Below are positions 1 to 12,424 of a stretch of DNA of 64,000 bases, piece by piece. Position numbers and translations under genes: made by a program. A model generated the notes under the pieces. The model saw only the letters and a list, made by a program, of their open reading frames with translations. It searched no databases and was not told the DNA's origin. Position 1 is the stretch's first letter. Every line of letters starts with the position of its first letter. Source of the DNA: Limonium bicolor (taxonomy: Eukaryota > Streptophyta > Magnoliopsida > Caryophyllales > Plumbaginaceae); the NCBI GenBank assembly GCA_023374045.1, contig CM041780.1:35507765-35571764 (forward strand), in the 5' to 3' direction.

Positions 1-882
1 GTGTATTAACAATGTTTGGGTCGGTTCCTAAGAGACCATTCCCGTTATGTTATGTATCTTTGTTGTGATGCAATATCTATTGCGGTGTTATGTTGTGCAC
101 GTGGAAACGTGCAAAGTGTTGTTAAGTGTTGTTATGTAGTGTATGTTATATATTTGGTAAATGTGGAGTATGTGGATCATGGATATGAATCCCAGTTGGA
201 GAAAAGAGGCGTTTAAGGTTAACCCGATTTAAGGGTAAGTGTCGTCTGTTAAGGAAGTAGCTCCATTAGAGGAGGAACACTCTAGGGATATTGAATACCA
301 TGAGTGACTTATTAAGTAAGGATGTATTATCCGTTTGTTGAGCTCATTGAGGCGAAATGATTATGTGTTGTGTGTTTACAGTTGCATGCATGATTTAAAA
401 ATAATCAACCGCATGCTAAGACGACAATTAGTTGTGCGTGGCCCGGTAGCATGTGGGCTGCGGGATTACCATACCAGCAAAGGTGCTGAGCCCCTTGGGG
501 GCCACCCTTTCTCTTCTTTTCCTATTTCAGGTACGAAGTGCTGGAAGCCGTTCGAGAGTAGGACGGGTAGTCGCTGTACATGGGTAATCATTTAAGTGTA
601 TGTATACAGTAGGTGTAGTAAGACCGAAATTGTTGTCGGCGTCAGTTATAAATACTCGGTATAGTTGAAAGGTGTACATTGTTGTTGTTGTTAATGGAAA
701 GGGATAGTAATGTGTAGTCGCTCGGGAATTTAGCCCATCAGACCGGTACAATGTATGTGTATTAGCCTTGTTAGCCACGTGGGTGGTTAACGGCGTGTAA
801 CACCAGCGAGTTGAGTTATTTGATGAGTTGTGTATTCCGCTGCAGATTGTTGTTATGTATTTGTTGTTGGATGGGTGTTACA
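1..882 (+). mobile_element. Element C: 3' end of a chromovirus-like LTR
   Basis: The stretch ends in GGGTGTTACA at 873-882 and is followed directly by A's LTR sequence, which resumes at AAGTATGTTAGC exactly as at 23692. It is therefore the right end of another element inserted in A's 3' LTR. AAGTA (883-887) is the likely right TSD; the left copy lies outside the window. It is a diverged relative of the B LTR: it shares the block GTTCGAGAGTAGGACGGGT (550-568; 11538-11556 in B), a GCCCC/GGGGC hairpin near 490-503, a pyrimidine tract ending in CAGGTAC, and 'gttagccacgtgggtgg'. No coding potential. Whether C is complete or a solo LTR cannot be seen. Confidence 0.8.
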
Positions 883-3544
883 AAGTATGTTAGCTCATTC
901 AACATACAACAAGGCATACATAATCAAACAATGGATTATTTTCATGCTTTAATCTTGATTAAGCCCGGCACGCAAACACACAAATCAACGTAACTCGGTT
1001 AGCACGCGGAGTATAAGAAAATCATACCTTTCACTAGGGTTTTTACTTTTACCGTGTCATCCATCTCCATGCTCGGTTCACACACGATCCTCTGATAACA
1101 TTCAAATGATTATATTAACATTAAAACGTTACAGTAAGTAAAACTAATACTCCCGTACTAAACCCCGTTATTCCTAGTTTAGTTCAAGTGCTCTTAAACT
1201 CGTAACTTTCTCATTCACTTCTCAAACTTGCTTACACTTCTTAGGACCTTGACTAGTCACCAAACAAGGCCTAAACATCATCTAAAACCATTACCATTCA
1301 CTTCCCAATCATTAGGGCACTTAAAACACTCTCTGGTAAATTTTTACACTGGTCCGGGTTTGTGTCCGGGGTTACAAACCCGGACCAGACACGGTTTAAA
1401 CTCTCTGGACAATTTTACATGTGGTCCGGGTTTGTGTCCTGGTATGCAAACCTGGACCAACCCCTGTTATAACTCTCGGTGTGTTTTTGATGTGGTCCGG
1501 GTATACATGCTAGTTTACAAACCCGGACCCTTAATTCAGAAACCTCTCGGTGCATTTTAGGGGTGGTCCGGGTTTGTGTCCTGGTTTGTAAACCTGGACC
1601 ACTCCTCTGATATAGGTTTCTGCCGTGTTTTAGCACTGGTCCGGGTTTCTGTACTTGTTTACAGACCCAGACCACTTACAGAAATGAGAAATATGTATGT
1701 TTTTTATTATGTTTCAACTCCTAATTCACCCCTAATCATTCCTTAATCTTTCCACATGTAATCCAACATATTTTAGCACCTTAATCTTGCTCAAAACCTC
1801 CTTAAATCATGGATCAAACCATCACTTAATTCATGCTCAATACACCATTTCCTTTGTCAGTTTCTTTCCTCTCTTACAGGTTTTCAATCCTTTCTTTCTT
1901 ACCAATCTAACCCCACACCTAACACACTCAAGCCCAGACATTCCTAGGCAAATTTTGACAGAGTTTGTCTACATTCCTAGCATTCTCACCATACTACAAC
2001 AGCTCACAAACTTAGTTTACATGCCAGTTATAACAACATTAAAATCTTTGCAGCAGCACAATAAATTCCCACAACACATCATCAGTCACACTAGATTGGT
2101 CTCAAGCCCTTGTTCAACACTTACACAACATTAAAACTAATATCATTTCTCAATCCCAATCCCAACAACCTACTCAACTCTCATCCGAGATAGATTAACT
2201 ACAAGACAAGGTAAAAATCTATTCAAGGACAGTTCAATTACCTTAGAGTTTTTCCTTGTTTATTCTTCCTTGCGTCACCTCTTTCTTTCTTGCTCTTTCC
2301 CTCTCTATTCTTGTCCTAATCGGCCATGTTTCCCCACACACTAAGGGTTACACAGCAAGGCTAATAAGTTTCCAATTTCTCAAATCAAATCAAACCCTAG
2401 GATTTACAAGAGTTGATTTAGAGTTTATATTGGGGGATTACCTTTGAATCTTTGGATGGAGAGTTTAGAAGCAAACAAGTAGAACTCTAGCACCTTTCTT
2501 GCCGAAGGAAACGGCTGGACATGGAAGAACAAGGAAGTTCACGTTGGAATTTTTTTTGACACCAAAGAAAGGCTAGAAATGGAGAGGTTTGGACATATTT
2601 CTTACCTCAAACAACCAAAGGGTTGTTTTAGCTCCAAATGAGCAGCTTGGACCTTCAGTCGAGCTACTTCTATGGAGGTCGAGTGCAAGCTTTTAGAATT
2701 TTGAAAAGTGGAGAGTGATCCCCAAGAAGAGAGGAGTCTCATGGTGGGATTATTTTACGATTTGGAGTTGTTTTAGAATTTGTAGATGAAGAAGAAGGAG
2801 CGAGCTGCTTGGGGAAGGGAAAATCGCCATCGTAACAGAGGATGAAGAAGGGAGGCTCTGGTGGGAAGAAATAAATCATGAGTAAAGAGTAGAATGGAGG
2901 AGAGAGGGAGCCAAAAGTACTTTTCTACTTTTCTTTTCTTTTCTTCCCTTTTTCTTTTCTTTCTTTTTCTAACTAGCTAACAAGAGAGGAAGGCTGATTA
3001 ATTTATTAAAACCGGCCCCCTTATTTACATATGCGCTGGAGCGTTTTTCATCTTTTACAGAAAACGCTTGTTATTTTTACCCGGTTTGGCACTATTCACT
3101 AACCGGGCCCGTTTTCCAGATTTTTCTTGTTTATTTTTTTTAAATGGTTATTAAGCTTCCATTAATATTTGTTTATAGTTATTTAATAAACCATAATTTT
3201 TACGGGTCCGTTTGACCACCTAAAGTCACGTTTTCGGGTTTTCTCGAAAAAACGTGCTTTAAAACTCTGTTAGCGTTTTAATCCATTATTTGGATCTGTT
3301 TTCTTCGGGAATCACTCCCGTACACTAATTAGGCCTAACTAAGCCTTAGGAATCCATCTCGGACCCTCGAGATCATATATATCTCTTATATTCATTTAAC
3401 GTGCATTTTAGCGTTTTTCGCTTTTCAAGTGTTTTCTCTTTTCTTTTGTTTTATTCTCTTTTCCAATACTCTTTAGGCACCATTAGGCCTTTAAAAATCC
3501 TATTAGAGTAATTTAATCACAATTTTTAGGTCAGGGGTATTAAA
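883..3544 (-). mobile_element. 3' LTR of element A (left part removed by C insertion)
   Basis: It aligns base for base with 23692-26346 of A's 5' LTR, with small differences. In sense orientation it starts TTTAATACCCC (3544 backwards), next to the polypurine tract. It contains the five-unit hairpin array (1349-1673) and a pyrimidine-rich run near 2925-2975. The missing portion, equivalent to 22118-23691, lies beyond C. The two ORFs of 110 and 115 codons here are chance frames with no family resemblance. Confidence 0.9.
1349..1673. repeat. Five phased palindromes (GTCCGGG module), period about 72 bp
   Basis: Units start at 1349, 1422, 1493, 1564 and 1636. Each is an imperfect inverted repeat of about 37 bp with arms GGTCCGGGTTTG and CAAACCCGGACC, separated by about 35 bp of less conserved sequence that often contains 'ctctcgg'. 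Several arm changes break only one pair. The same array is in A's 5' LTR at 24155-24483. Confidence 0.92.
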
Positions 3545-3585
3545 ATCTACCCCCCTTAAGAACTTTGTCCTCAAAGTTGGTGAAT
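3545..3585 (-). other. Polypurine tract and polyprotein C-terminal relic of A
   Basis: Read on the minus strand, ACTTTGAGGACAAAGTTC is followed by TTAAGGGGGGTAGATT, then the LTR. The GGGGGG tract is the plus-strand primer. The codons before it match the '(N)FEDKV..GG-stop' tail of Del/Tekay-type polyproteins, suggesting the family derives from an autonomous chromovirus. Confidence 0.8.
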
Positions 3586-6500
3586 CTTATATCGTTACTC
3601 TCATGAGCACGCTATGCCAAGGTTATAATACATGTATAACCTTACAGACTCCACAAGTCAGTCTCATTTCACACTACACATACCACACACATATCACAGC
3701 ATGTATAGCAACCAAAAATACTCTTTATACTCTCTCCATGGAATCGGTCCGAAGACAAAAGGCACTACAGTCCTCGAATCCATATTGAGTAATATACTAT
3801 TGATCCCTCAGGTACCGGTCACGTTGGACACTTACACTCTCTGGTCCACGGCCGTTTCATGACAAATGGGCACTTACTCTCTCAGGCCCACGGTCCCTTT
3901 GGTTCTGATCAAAACGTTTCACGTATAAATATCCTCAAACACTCTGGTTGACTCACTCAACACAGGATCGTCTCAGGGTACTCTCCCCGTCCCGTTGCCT
4001 TTGGAAAAATCACTCACTGTCACCGCCCCAAACCGGTCACTTAGGACCGCCGCACGTACGGTGCAATGGTTTCAAAACTAATACACGCCCACCGTGCTAC
4101 CGGTCATCAAGACTTAAGGCTGTAGCCATCGACGAGTGATAGCGGTTTGAAAGCCAGTTTTCATATCCATCTTCATACTTGAAGAAATTTCTTTTGTAAA
4201 TTCCATTTGAAAATTCTTTTTAAAGCATCACACAACTCCAAATCCAATTTATGGTAGTTGCCTCTTTTCTTAGCGTGATTACTTGTGACCACTTATAGGG
4301 AGCTTCAGGAATCATCCAACCCTGATGTGATCAGCATCAGTGTTGAACTCTATCCTTCCACCCCAATTTGTGTTTGGTTTCCCTTGATCGCTAGCAGATC
4401 AAGTTCCACCTCCCACGTCAGTTTCAAACAATCAGATAGTCAAACATTTTCGTTTTCTATCTTTGACTCTTTCTAGTCGTACTCATAACCCAACTCATTT
4501 CAACTTATCTCTTAGTTATGGAACCTAAGTCCTCCATTATTCTCAACTTTACTTCACTTACTTTACCTAAGCAACTCATGACTTAATTTCTCAAATTGTT
4601 ACTCAATTAAAAACACACTACATACAACTCCAAAGGATGGAACTCACTCCATCAATCATTCTTAAATAAAATCACTTAGGGAACTCACTCCCTACTAGGT
4701 TATACACCGGTTTCATACCGATTCATACTCTTAATATCTAATGTCTAATCTCAATAGACATATACTATATGGATTCTTTTTCCCCAGGAGTTTCTCTACT
4801 CCTCTTTTCATATTATTATATACACATTACTCTCGCATCTCTCATGCAAATACTTATACTTACACGATGAATGGGTACACATGTTTATGTAACATGAGGT
4901 CCTATCATCAAAAATATTCTTTTTGTGCTATGCACATAGTAGTTTACGCACCTATACGTAAAACATACTCTAAGCGGTTTCTCGCCCTACCCCCCTTAAA
5001 AGGGGTTACGCCCGCGTAACAGACCATGTGTTATTACTGAACACTAGTTCACTAATTCGAGTATCATGAAGTGTTTTAACTTCAATGCGGTTAATTAACT
5101 CATAACCGGGTTCGGTTCTAGCCTCTAAGGCTTCAAGGTGTTTATGATTAGCCATTTACCCAGGTTTGCCAGGTATACTTAACCTTTAATTACAGCCCAC
5201 TGGCTCCTGATGTGTGATCGGTAACTAGAGCTTAACTCGCCCTTTGGTATTCTCAATGTATTATTCACTCCCTTTCTATCCCTTTTTGACTTGGGAATAA
5301 AGGTTTCTCAATCGTCGCGTGGTATCTCTTACCGTACGCGAATTCGATGAGTTATAGATTTTCTCTCCAGTTCTCTGGAAATCTATTTCATATAACACTG
5401 TATACTTTCGTGATTATTCACTTACCTTTTTCCGACTTACTATCGGTTGAGGTCAAGCTACTACTTAGTATGTAGTGCTTCCTCGTGTAATTTTTATGTT
5501 TGTTTACTTGTTTCTGTACCAGAGTTCTTCATTCATACTATTCTGCATTTACCATCCATCGATCCTGGGCCCTGTGGGTTACTGCCCACGTTCCTCGTGC
5601 ATCTTTGGCCAACGGCCGCACGGTTATTTCTTTAGGTTTTTTCTCAACAGGCTTCGTTGACATTTCTCAATTCCTAGCTCTCTCACTCGATCATTACCAC
5701 ACAAGTGCAATACCAAAACACTCAGTCATACAGAGTGCAGAAGCGTAAACCCTTGAAAGTAAATCTCTCATGAGATAGGAATGAATGTCTCCTTTACCAC
5801 ATTCTCTCATCAGCTTCATATCATTATCTGATTATACTCTTACAATGGTCGCTTACTGCGTACCATGTTCCTACTCATTTTCATGGCATCCGCTACTACT
5901 TATCTTCTCCGCCCAGGTGTTCTCACCATTTACACTATGGCTTGCCATTCACTTGGCTCAACAAATACGCTATTCTTTAACTCTATCTGCGCACTTGCGC
6001 ACTGCTTACTCTGCAGTCCATATTAAACACATGCAGTGTTTACTACTCATCCGATTACTCTCTCGGTTTCTTTCCACCGCTATCAAAGCTTCCTTACATT
6101 CTATTTGTGTTCATATACTCTTTGGCAATATACACATGCTCAATTATCACTACGCCGCTCTAGTGGTTTCGCATTACATTCTTATGTGGTAGCCCTTCTC
6201 TGGAGGATTCACGTAATTGCCGCCTCCATAGGCCCCATAATAACAAGTGGTATTCCCACACTAAAGTAGTGGTTCATTCCCCACTGTTCCTATTATGCCT
6301 TTATGCTTAGGTTTGCAATGTTGGGATCTACACATTGTAGTTGATTTTCTGGTTTACACGCCTCATTGCCACGAGCCATGCTCTGTGCGGCTGTTTATAC
6401 AAGTTTCTTCTTCTCCGTACACCATTTCTGGGCTCTTTGATATGGCTATCTCATCACACTTCCGTACATGGAAGGCCCCTTTAGTATCCTGATATTAATT

Positions 6501-7612
6501 CATGCCCTCTGGCAATCTAGGGTATCCCGTGTTACATGGGACCCCTTCGGGTTCTACCCGAGTGTTCGCCTAAACACTTGTGTTCTCAACACGATATCTC
6601 GTTCAACTACTGTTGACTCCGGCACCCTTCACGGATTGCTCCTGGGTGTTACTAAGTTATGCCATCACATCTGGTCTGAATTCTTGGGTGTGTTCAGTTC
6701 CTTACTCCACCTTGCGGTCACATATGTTTTGAATTATCCCATTAGGGTTGTAATGTCTCCCGTTATTGGGTAAGTCATTGGTACTTTTCCTTTACCTTCT
6801 TGGTCAGGTCGGTATTTTCATCAGTGAGGTATGCTGTGGGAATTTTCTATCCCGTTTATGGAATATAAATATGTTCATTTTAAACATTTGTCGTGTTGCT
6901 TACGCTGGTACTCATTCCAGTCATCATGTATTTCCTGAGACATATCCAATGTCTATACTTAATACTCTATGCTTCCCGGACTTCTTACCTTAGGTCCGTC
7001 ATCTTACTTGGTTTTTTCCCTTGATCATTCGAGGTGTCCAATTGTCTTGGTTTGAATTGGCTCTTTCGTCCGTAGTATGGAGTGGGCTACTTCCCGTGTT
7101 CCGTACTCTACTTGTATACATACATGGGGTATCTTATTGATATGTTGCCACTTACCCGACTAACTCATAACTGGTCTGTCAGGCCCGCAAGCTCCTTCGG
7201 AGTGCGGTCGTCCCATGTCTCGTTTGTGTACACTTGTAGTGTCGGTCACATGCCTAGGTGAAGTACTCTGTTGTCAACTCCTCTTATATCGTCCTATGAT
7301 AACTTACCGTGGTTCTTTGGTTTGGTTTTAAAATTTGGGGTTTTTGGAAAATTTTGTGTTTGAAAGAAAAGTTGGGTTTTAAAGGTAAATTCTTCATGGC
7401 ATTTCAATGCCGGTTGCTTCTAACCAGGTCTAGCTTCCCGCTGACCGGTATGTTCCTTATACAGTGGTCAGGCCGTTAGGCCTTTCCAAGGTTTCGTTTC
7501 AGAATTCTTAGGGTTTGTGGTGCTATATAGGCTTATCTTGCCGTCTTGGTACTTGCTAAGTACTTGTCACTTGTCAAAGTTCCTCTTAACAGTCCTGTTA
7601 ATACTGCACTTG
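3545..7612 (-). mobile_element. Internal region of A, 3' portion (non-coding)
   Basis: About 4.1 kb, colinear on the opposite strand with roughly 12800-16902 of B at about 80% identity by eye. No gag, protease, RT or integrase motif appears in any frame. The longest frames (for example 5785-6192) run antisense to the element and are broken differently in B. It ends at the B insertion; ACTTG at 7608-7612 is the left TSD of B. Confidence 0.85.
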
Positions 7613-9634
7613 TTTAATACCCCGGATCTAAAAATGGTGATTAAATTACTCTAATATGATTATTAAAGGCCTAATGGTTCCTAAAGAGTATTGGTAAAGA
7701 AAATAAAACCAAAAGAAAAGAGAAAACGCTTGAAAAGCGAAAAACGCTAAAATGCGCGTTAAATGAGTATAAGAGATATATGATCTCGAGAGGGTCCGAG
7801 ATGGATTCCTAAGGCTTAGTTAGGCCTAATTAGTATACGGGAATGATTCCCGAGAAACGGATCCAAATAATGGATTAAAACTCTAACGGAGTTTTAAAGC
7901 ACGTTTTTTTCGGGAAAACCCGAGAACGTGACTTTAAGTGGTCAAACGGACCCGTAAAAATTATAGTTGATTAAATAACTATAATTAAGTATTAATGGAA
8001 GCTTAATAACCATTAAAAATAAAGAAACGAGAAAATCTAAAAAACGGGCCGGTTAGTGAATAGTGCCCAACCGGGTAAAATAACGAGCGTTTTCTGTCAA
8101 AAACAAAACCGAAAACGCTCCAGCATGTATGTGTGTAGTGGGGCCGATTTTCTTGGCCTAATTAGTCTTTCCCTTACTAATAATAGCTAGTAAATATAAG
8201 GAAGAAAGAAAGATAAGAAAAGAAAAAGTAAAAGAGGGAATAGTTAAAGTGATATTAGAACTCTCTCTCCCCCTCTTTTCTTTTCATTCACGATTTTCCC
8301 CCCCTCCAACTGAGCTCCTTCTTCTTCATCCTCTGTAATGGCGATTTTATAAGTGAGCAAGAAGCTCCATCTTCTACCTTTCTATCTTCTTCTCATTTCT
8401 TCACCGAATCGCACAAAAATACTACCGTTAGATTCGTATCGGCGAGGGCTACGTTTTCCACCCTCAAAAGTTTTCCACCCTTCAAAACTCTTCATCTTCA
8501 TCTCCATGGAAGTAGGCCATTTTGGAGCTTAAAGAAGTGTTTGAGTCTCCATCATCCTCTTGATACTCCAAGGTAAAAAGAAAGTCAAAAGCTCTTCATT
8601 TCTAGCTAGTTCTTCCAATTTTGGAAATTTCCTCCACGTTGAAATTTTCCCCATGTCCAGCCGGTTCTTCTTGCTTTTGAGGAGTGCTGGACCTTCATCA
8701 TTTTTCTTGCCTAAGCTCTCCATTTGGACACTTGAAGGTAATAAACTAGCTCTTGTAATACTAGTTTTTGTGAGGAAAAAATTGAATTAATAAGCTTAAT
8801 ATGTGTGTATGGGGATATGATTGTAGATGGCAATCTAGACCCCCTTGTGTTTGTGAAAACAAGAAAAGAAAGAGAGAGCAAGAGAAAGAGGAAGAAGAGG
8901 AGGAAAACCGAAAACAAACAAGGTAAAAAGCTTACCTTGAGTTAGTTTTTATTTGACTTGTGACATATGTTAGGATGAATTAAGGACCTTGGATTGTGGT
9001 AGTCTTGATACTATAATGTTGGTTGTTGAATGGGAATGTCTCAATGGGTTTAAGTGCGCAAACGAACCTAGGAAACTAAGCTAGTCATATGTGTGAACCA
9101 TGGGAATTTGATGTGTTTATTGATGCCTAAACCAAACAGGTGTGAGAAGTGTTGTGAGCTGTTTTAGTGTGGTGAAAATGCTTAGGAAAGCAATGAGTGC
9201 TGTCAAAATTTTCCTAGGAATGGATAGATTTGGGTGTTTTACTATAAGGAAGAAACTATGTGGTTTAGGAGGTTTAAGTGGGTGGTTAATGGTTTGGAAA
9301 CCAAACCATGAAGAAGAGTGTGTTAGGAGTAAAAATAATGTCATTTGAGTGCTAGGAATGACATTAGTGAGTGAGGTTTGAATGGTAAGAAGAGGGCACC
9401 AAATCTGTTACAAGAAGTTAAAAGAACAAGAAAACTAGTTTTGAAATATAAGTGGATTTTGAGTGAATTAAGCATGAGTTAGTGAGTGGACTTGGTAATC
9501 AATTTAAGGTGGTTTAGATGGGAAATTAGATGCTAAAACATGTGGCTTATAAGTGGGAAAGATTGGGTAATCAAATGGTGGAAGAATGGAGTTGTAACAG
9601 ATTTGGAAATGCCAAATCTGTAAAATCTGTAGCA

Positions 9635-9820
9635 GGGTCCGGGACCTAGTCCATGGACAAAGTCCCGGACCTCCCCCTGTTTTCATACCGAGAGTTCAAT
9701 GCCCACCTTGGTCCGGGACTTAAGATGGGGACAAGGTCCCGGACCACCATCAAATATTGGCCGAGAGTTAGCTAGTGAATTGGTCCGGGAATTAGGGTAT
9801 GGACCAAGTCCTGGACCACC
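9635..9820. repeat. Three phased GTCCGGG palindromes in B 5' LTR
   Basis: Units at about 9635, 9707 and 9779, spacing 72 bp. Each has arms such as GGTCCGGGAC and GTCCCGGACC around a central 'atggacaa'-like loop. The inter-unit sequence carries 'ccgagagtt'. This corresponds to the five-unit array of A; loop sequences have diverged while the stems are kept. Confidence 0.9.
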
Positions 9821-11044
9821 CCCAGAATCATGTCGTGAGTGTTTTAAAGGTTTTAAATGATGGGGGTTTGAATGTTAATGATGTTATAAGGTGTTAAGGC
9901 CTTGTTTGGTGACATTTTAAGGCCCTAGGAAGTGTAAGAAAGTGTTATAAGTGAGTGTGAAGTAAGAACTCAAATTTATAAAAGTAAAACCGAGATAACG
10001 GGATAACAGGGTAAGTACGGGAATAGCATTTAATTATGTACCGTATGATCTTAGTATTAACAGTAATGTTTGAAACAATATCAGAGAGTCGTGCGTGACC
10101 CGAGCATGGTGAGATGACACGGTAAAAGTAAAAAAAACCCCGGTGAAAGGTATGATTTTCTCATACTCCGCGTGCTAACCGAGTTACGTTGATTTGGTGT
10201 TTGTGTGCCGCCGGCTTAATCAAGATTAAAGCATGAAAATAATCCATTGTTTGATTATGTATGTCTTGTTGTATGTTGAATGAGCTAACATACTTGTATG
10301 CCGGTGTGGTCTAACATAGAGTAAAGACCGACTCGTAGTGAGTAACGTTTGGCTAGAGACCCATAGATCGGGTCGATGCTTGTGACAACGAAAACGTGCA
10401 AACACAAACTATCTGTTAAAGTATAACGATAATGCAAAAATATGAACTCCCTAGAATGTGAGGAGATGTACGGGTTGAGTAAATACCCGATAACAGTTAG
10501 AAAACCATATTGAAACAATCCACGAAACAAATGAGAGTGGAAAGATAAGGGAACCTCCTTCAAGAGGATTAAAGATAGTTCGGAGATGTGAACTAGTAAA
10601 GAAGGTAAAAGAGACCTAAGGGATTAGTAGCTCCCTTGAGACATGGTCGGCCTCCTATATGAGGATTTTACCGATTTAAGAAAATACCCGAAAGTATGAG
10701 TAAGTGAAATGTAAGGGTAACTCTTAAAACCTGAGATTAACCGAACTTAAGTAATGCCCCCAAAGTCATTAGAAACATCGAGAGTGATGCTTCTAGACTA
10801 ATATATAATATAACTATAACTCCGAGAGAGGAGTGTATGGGAATGTAAGTAGTCCGAGAGTAGTCGGACCTAAGTAAAAAGAGAAGGAACTAAGAGAGTG
10901 TTCCGTGAGCTAGTTGACCTTTCCACCATGCTAGACCCAGAGTAGGGTCGAAACCGGGGAAGTAAGACTATGCTTGAGGGTCATGAGTTTTGGCCTAAGT
11001 ATGTATTAAGAGTAACAAGCGTGACGTAGGAGACCTGTAGTGTC

Positions 11045-11240
11045 TCGAGAATCTACAATGGCTTGAGTATAAATAACCCAAGGGTGTGGGTGAGATAACG
11101 AGTATGAATAACCCAAGAGTGTGGGTGAGATAACGTGTATAAGTAACCCGAGAGAATCGGTGAGTATAAAATGAGTAGCCCAAGAGAATCGTGTATATGA
11201 ATAAGTAACCCAAGAGAGCGGGTGAGATATTGAATAAGTA
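11045..11240 (+). repeat. Degenerate 35-45 bp tandem repeats in B 5' LTR
   Basis: About five copies of a unit resembling 'gaataacccaagagtgtg' plus 'ggtgagataacgagtat'. Homologous copies sit at 20345-20540 (B 3' LTR) and, reversed, at 22735-22925 (A 5' LTR). Confidence 0.8.
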
Positions 11241-11484
11241 AACGGCAGGATAGTGAGGTATAACCCTCAAGGCCTAAGAGTAAACTGATAAAACTAACAA
11301 CCTTGTTATGTTAGTTAGGAATTGTGTTCCGTGATTGGATGTAGATTCCTTGAGTAATACACATATATATTGTATTGCTACGACTCATGTTGTTGACTAA
11401 AAAGAACTCCATGTATATCCGACAAAAGTAGTCGGCGTACCCCCGTTAGCGCTCGGGGTATGCGAATTTCATATGCAGTGTTAA

Positions 11485-11560
11485 GCTGAGCCCCTAGGGG
11501 CAACGTTTTTATTTTCAGGTACACCGAAGATGTAACCGTTCGAGAGTAGGACGGGTCGGT
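11485..11560 (+). other. Conserved 3'-LTR block with palindrome and splice-like CAGGTAC
   Basis: GAGCCCCTAGGGGC (hairpin) is followed by a T-rich run ending in TTTTCAGGTAC, then GTTCGAGAGTAGGACGGGT. The order is kept in B (both LTRs), A (22433-22505, reversed) and the diverged C (485-568). In C the palindrome changes to GCCCCTTGGGGGC but still pairs. Function unknown; a 3' splice site or an RNA structure is possible. Confidence 0.6.
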
Positions 11561-11871
11561 GGGTTGCATGGGTAGTTAGATTTAATTACTTATGTATTGA
11601 AAGAGGTGTAAGACCGAATATGTTGTTGGCATCCATATGTTGTAGACTCGGTATAGTAAAGAATTGATTTGAGTAAAGTATTTGTATTGTATATTCGGTT
11701 GTTCCAGTTCATCAAACCGTTACGGTATGTAAGAAAGGCCTGGTTAGCCACATGGGTGGCTAACGTTGTTTTTGTTCACCCCTCGTTGTAATTGGAGTTC
11801 CGCTTGAGTAGGAGTAATTAGTAACGGTTTAAGAGGTAATGACGAGGTAAACGGTTGGGGTGTTACAAAAA

Positions 11872-11897
11872 TGGTATCAGAGCGAAGTATCGCTCTG
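11872..11897 (+). other. Primer-binding site (initiator Met tRNA) with overlapping hairpin, B
   Basis: TGGTATCAGAGC at 11872-11883 is the usual plant iMet PBS, four bases past the LTR end. CAGAGCGA (11878-11885) and TCGCTCTG (11890-11897) form a perfect 8-bp stem with a 4-base loop that covers half of the PBS. Confidence 0.93.
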
Positions 11898-12118
11898 ATG
11901 ATTGGAAGTACTGAGCTTAGGAAATACCGAGTTTGGAATTAGAGACTTAGGGCTAAGGGTTGAGTGTTAGCGTGAGAGATGCGCTAGTTAGGAACTTCCA
12001 GTAAAATCTGGATACCTACAATACCATACCCCCCTCCACAACCCCCGTATTAAAAGCTGGGGAAAGAACACCAGAGAGACGGGAAACCCGATCTGGCACT
12101 TAATAATATTATTTCGAT

Positions 12119-12424
12119 ATGAACCAGAATCTGTCATGCGGTAGATTCCAAGAACCGGAGATCCCGGAGACGGATCCCGCTGGAATGATAGTAACCGCAC
12201 TCAATGGCGAAAGATCGAGACATCCTAATCCAAGGAGACCAGAATTTGTGGTAGCTTGGGGCGACATGCTTAGCAGTCACGAGAACCTAGCTGGCCGAGC
12301 AGCAGCAAGGAGCAAAGCACCAACCGTGCAACAAGGCGGATTCATGAAAATAACAAAAACTGGGACACGAGTCTACGGACCGCTATGGTTAAATAATACC
12401 ACAAACGGTATATTAACCAACTAA
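12119..12424 (+). pseudogene. Small ORF after the PBS of B, possible gag N-terminal relic
   Basis: 101 codons, the only sizeable sense ORF in B's internal region, about 235 bp after the PBS where gag would begin. I do not recognise the protein; it has no zinc knuckle or membrane segment. A has the homologous ATG (about 21870, minus strand) but meets a TGA after ten codons and has indels, so the frame is not kept. It may be a gag remnant or chance. Confidence 0.2.

Larger units (their letters stand above)
7613..11867 (+). mobile_element. 5' LTR of element B
   Basis: 4255 bp, nearly the same as 16903-21164. From 5' to 3' it holds: an AT-rich start; a purine-rich leader with 'gtaaatataaggaag' near 8188 (possible TATA region); a pyrimidine-rich stretch near 8265-8350; GTCCGGG palindromes (9635-9820); degenerate 45-bp repeats (11045-11240); and the conserved GAGCCCCTAGGGGC / GTTCGAGAGTAGGACGGGT block near the 3' end. 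No ORF of substance. Confidence 0.92.

Noticed and set aside
5785..6192. 135-codon frame, plus strand, in A, with a partly similar frame in B (14390-14665, minus)
   Set aside because: It runs antisense to both elements, differs by frameshifts between them, and shows no family motif; composition explains it.
11872..11883. tRNA-like words near LTR ends
   Set aside because: They are primer-binding sites complementary to tRNA 3' ends; no cloverleaf is present.
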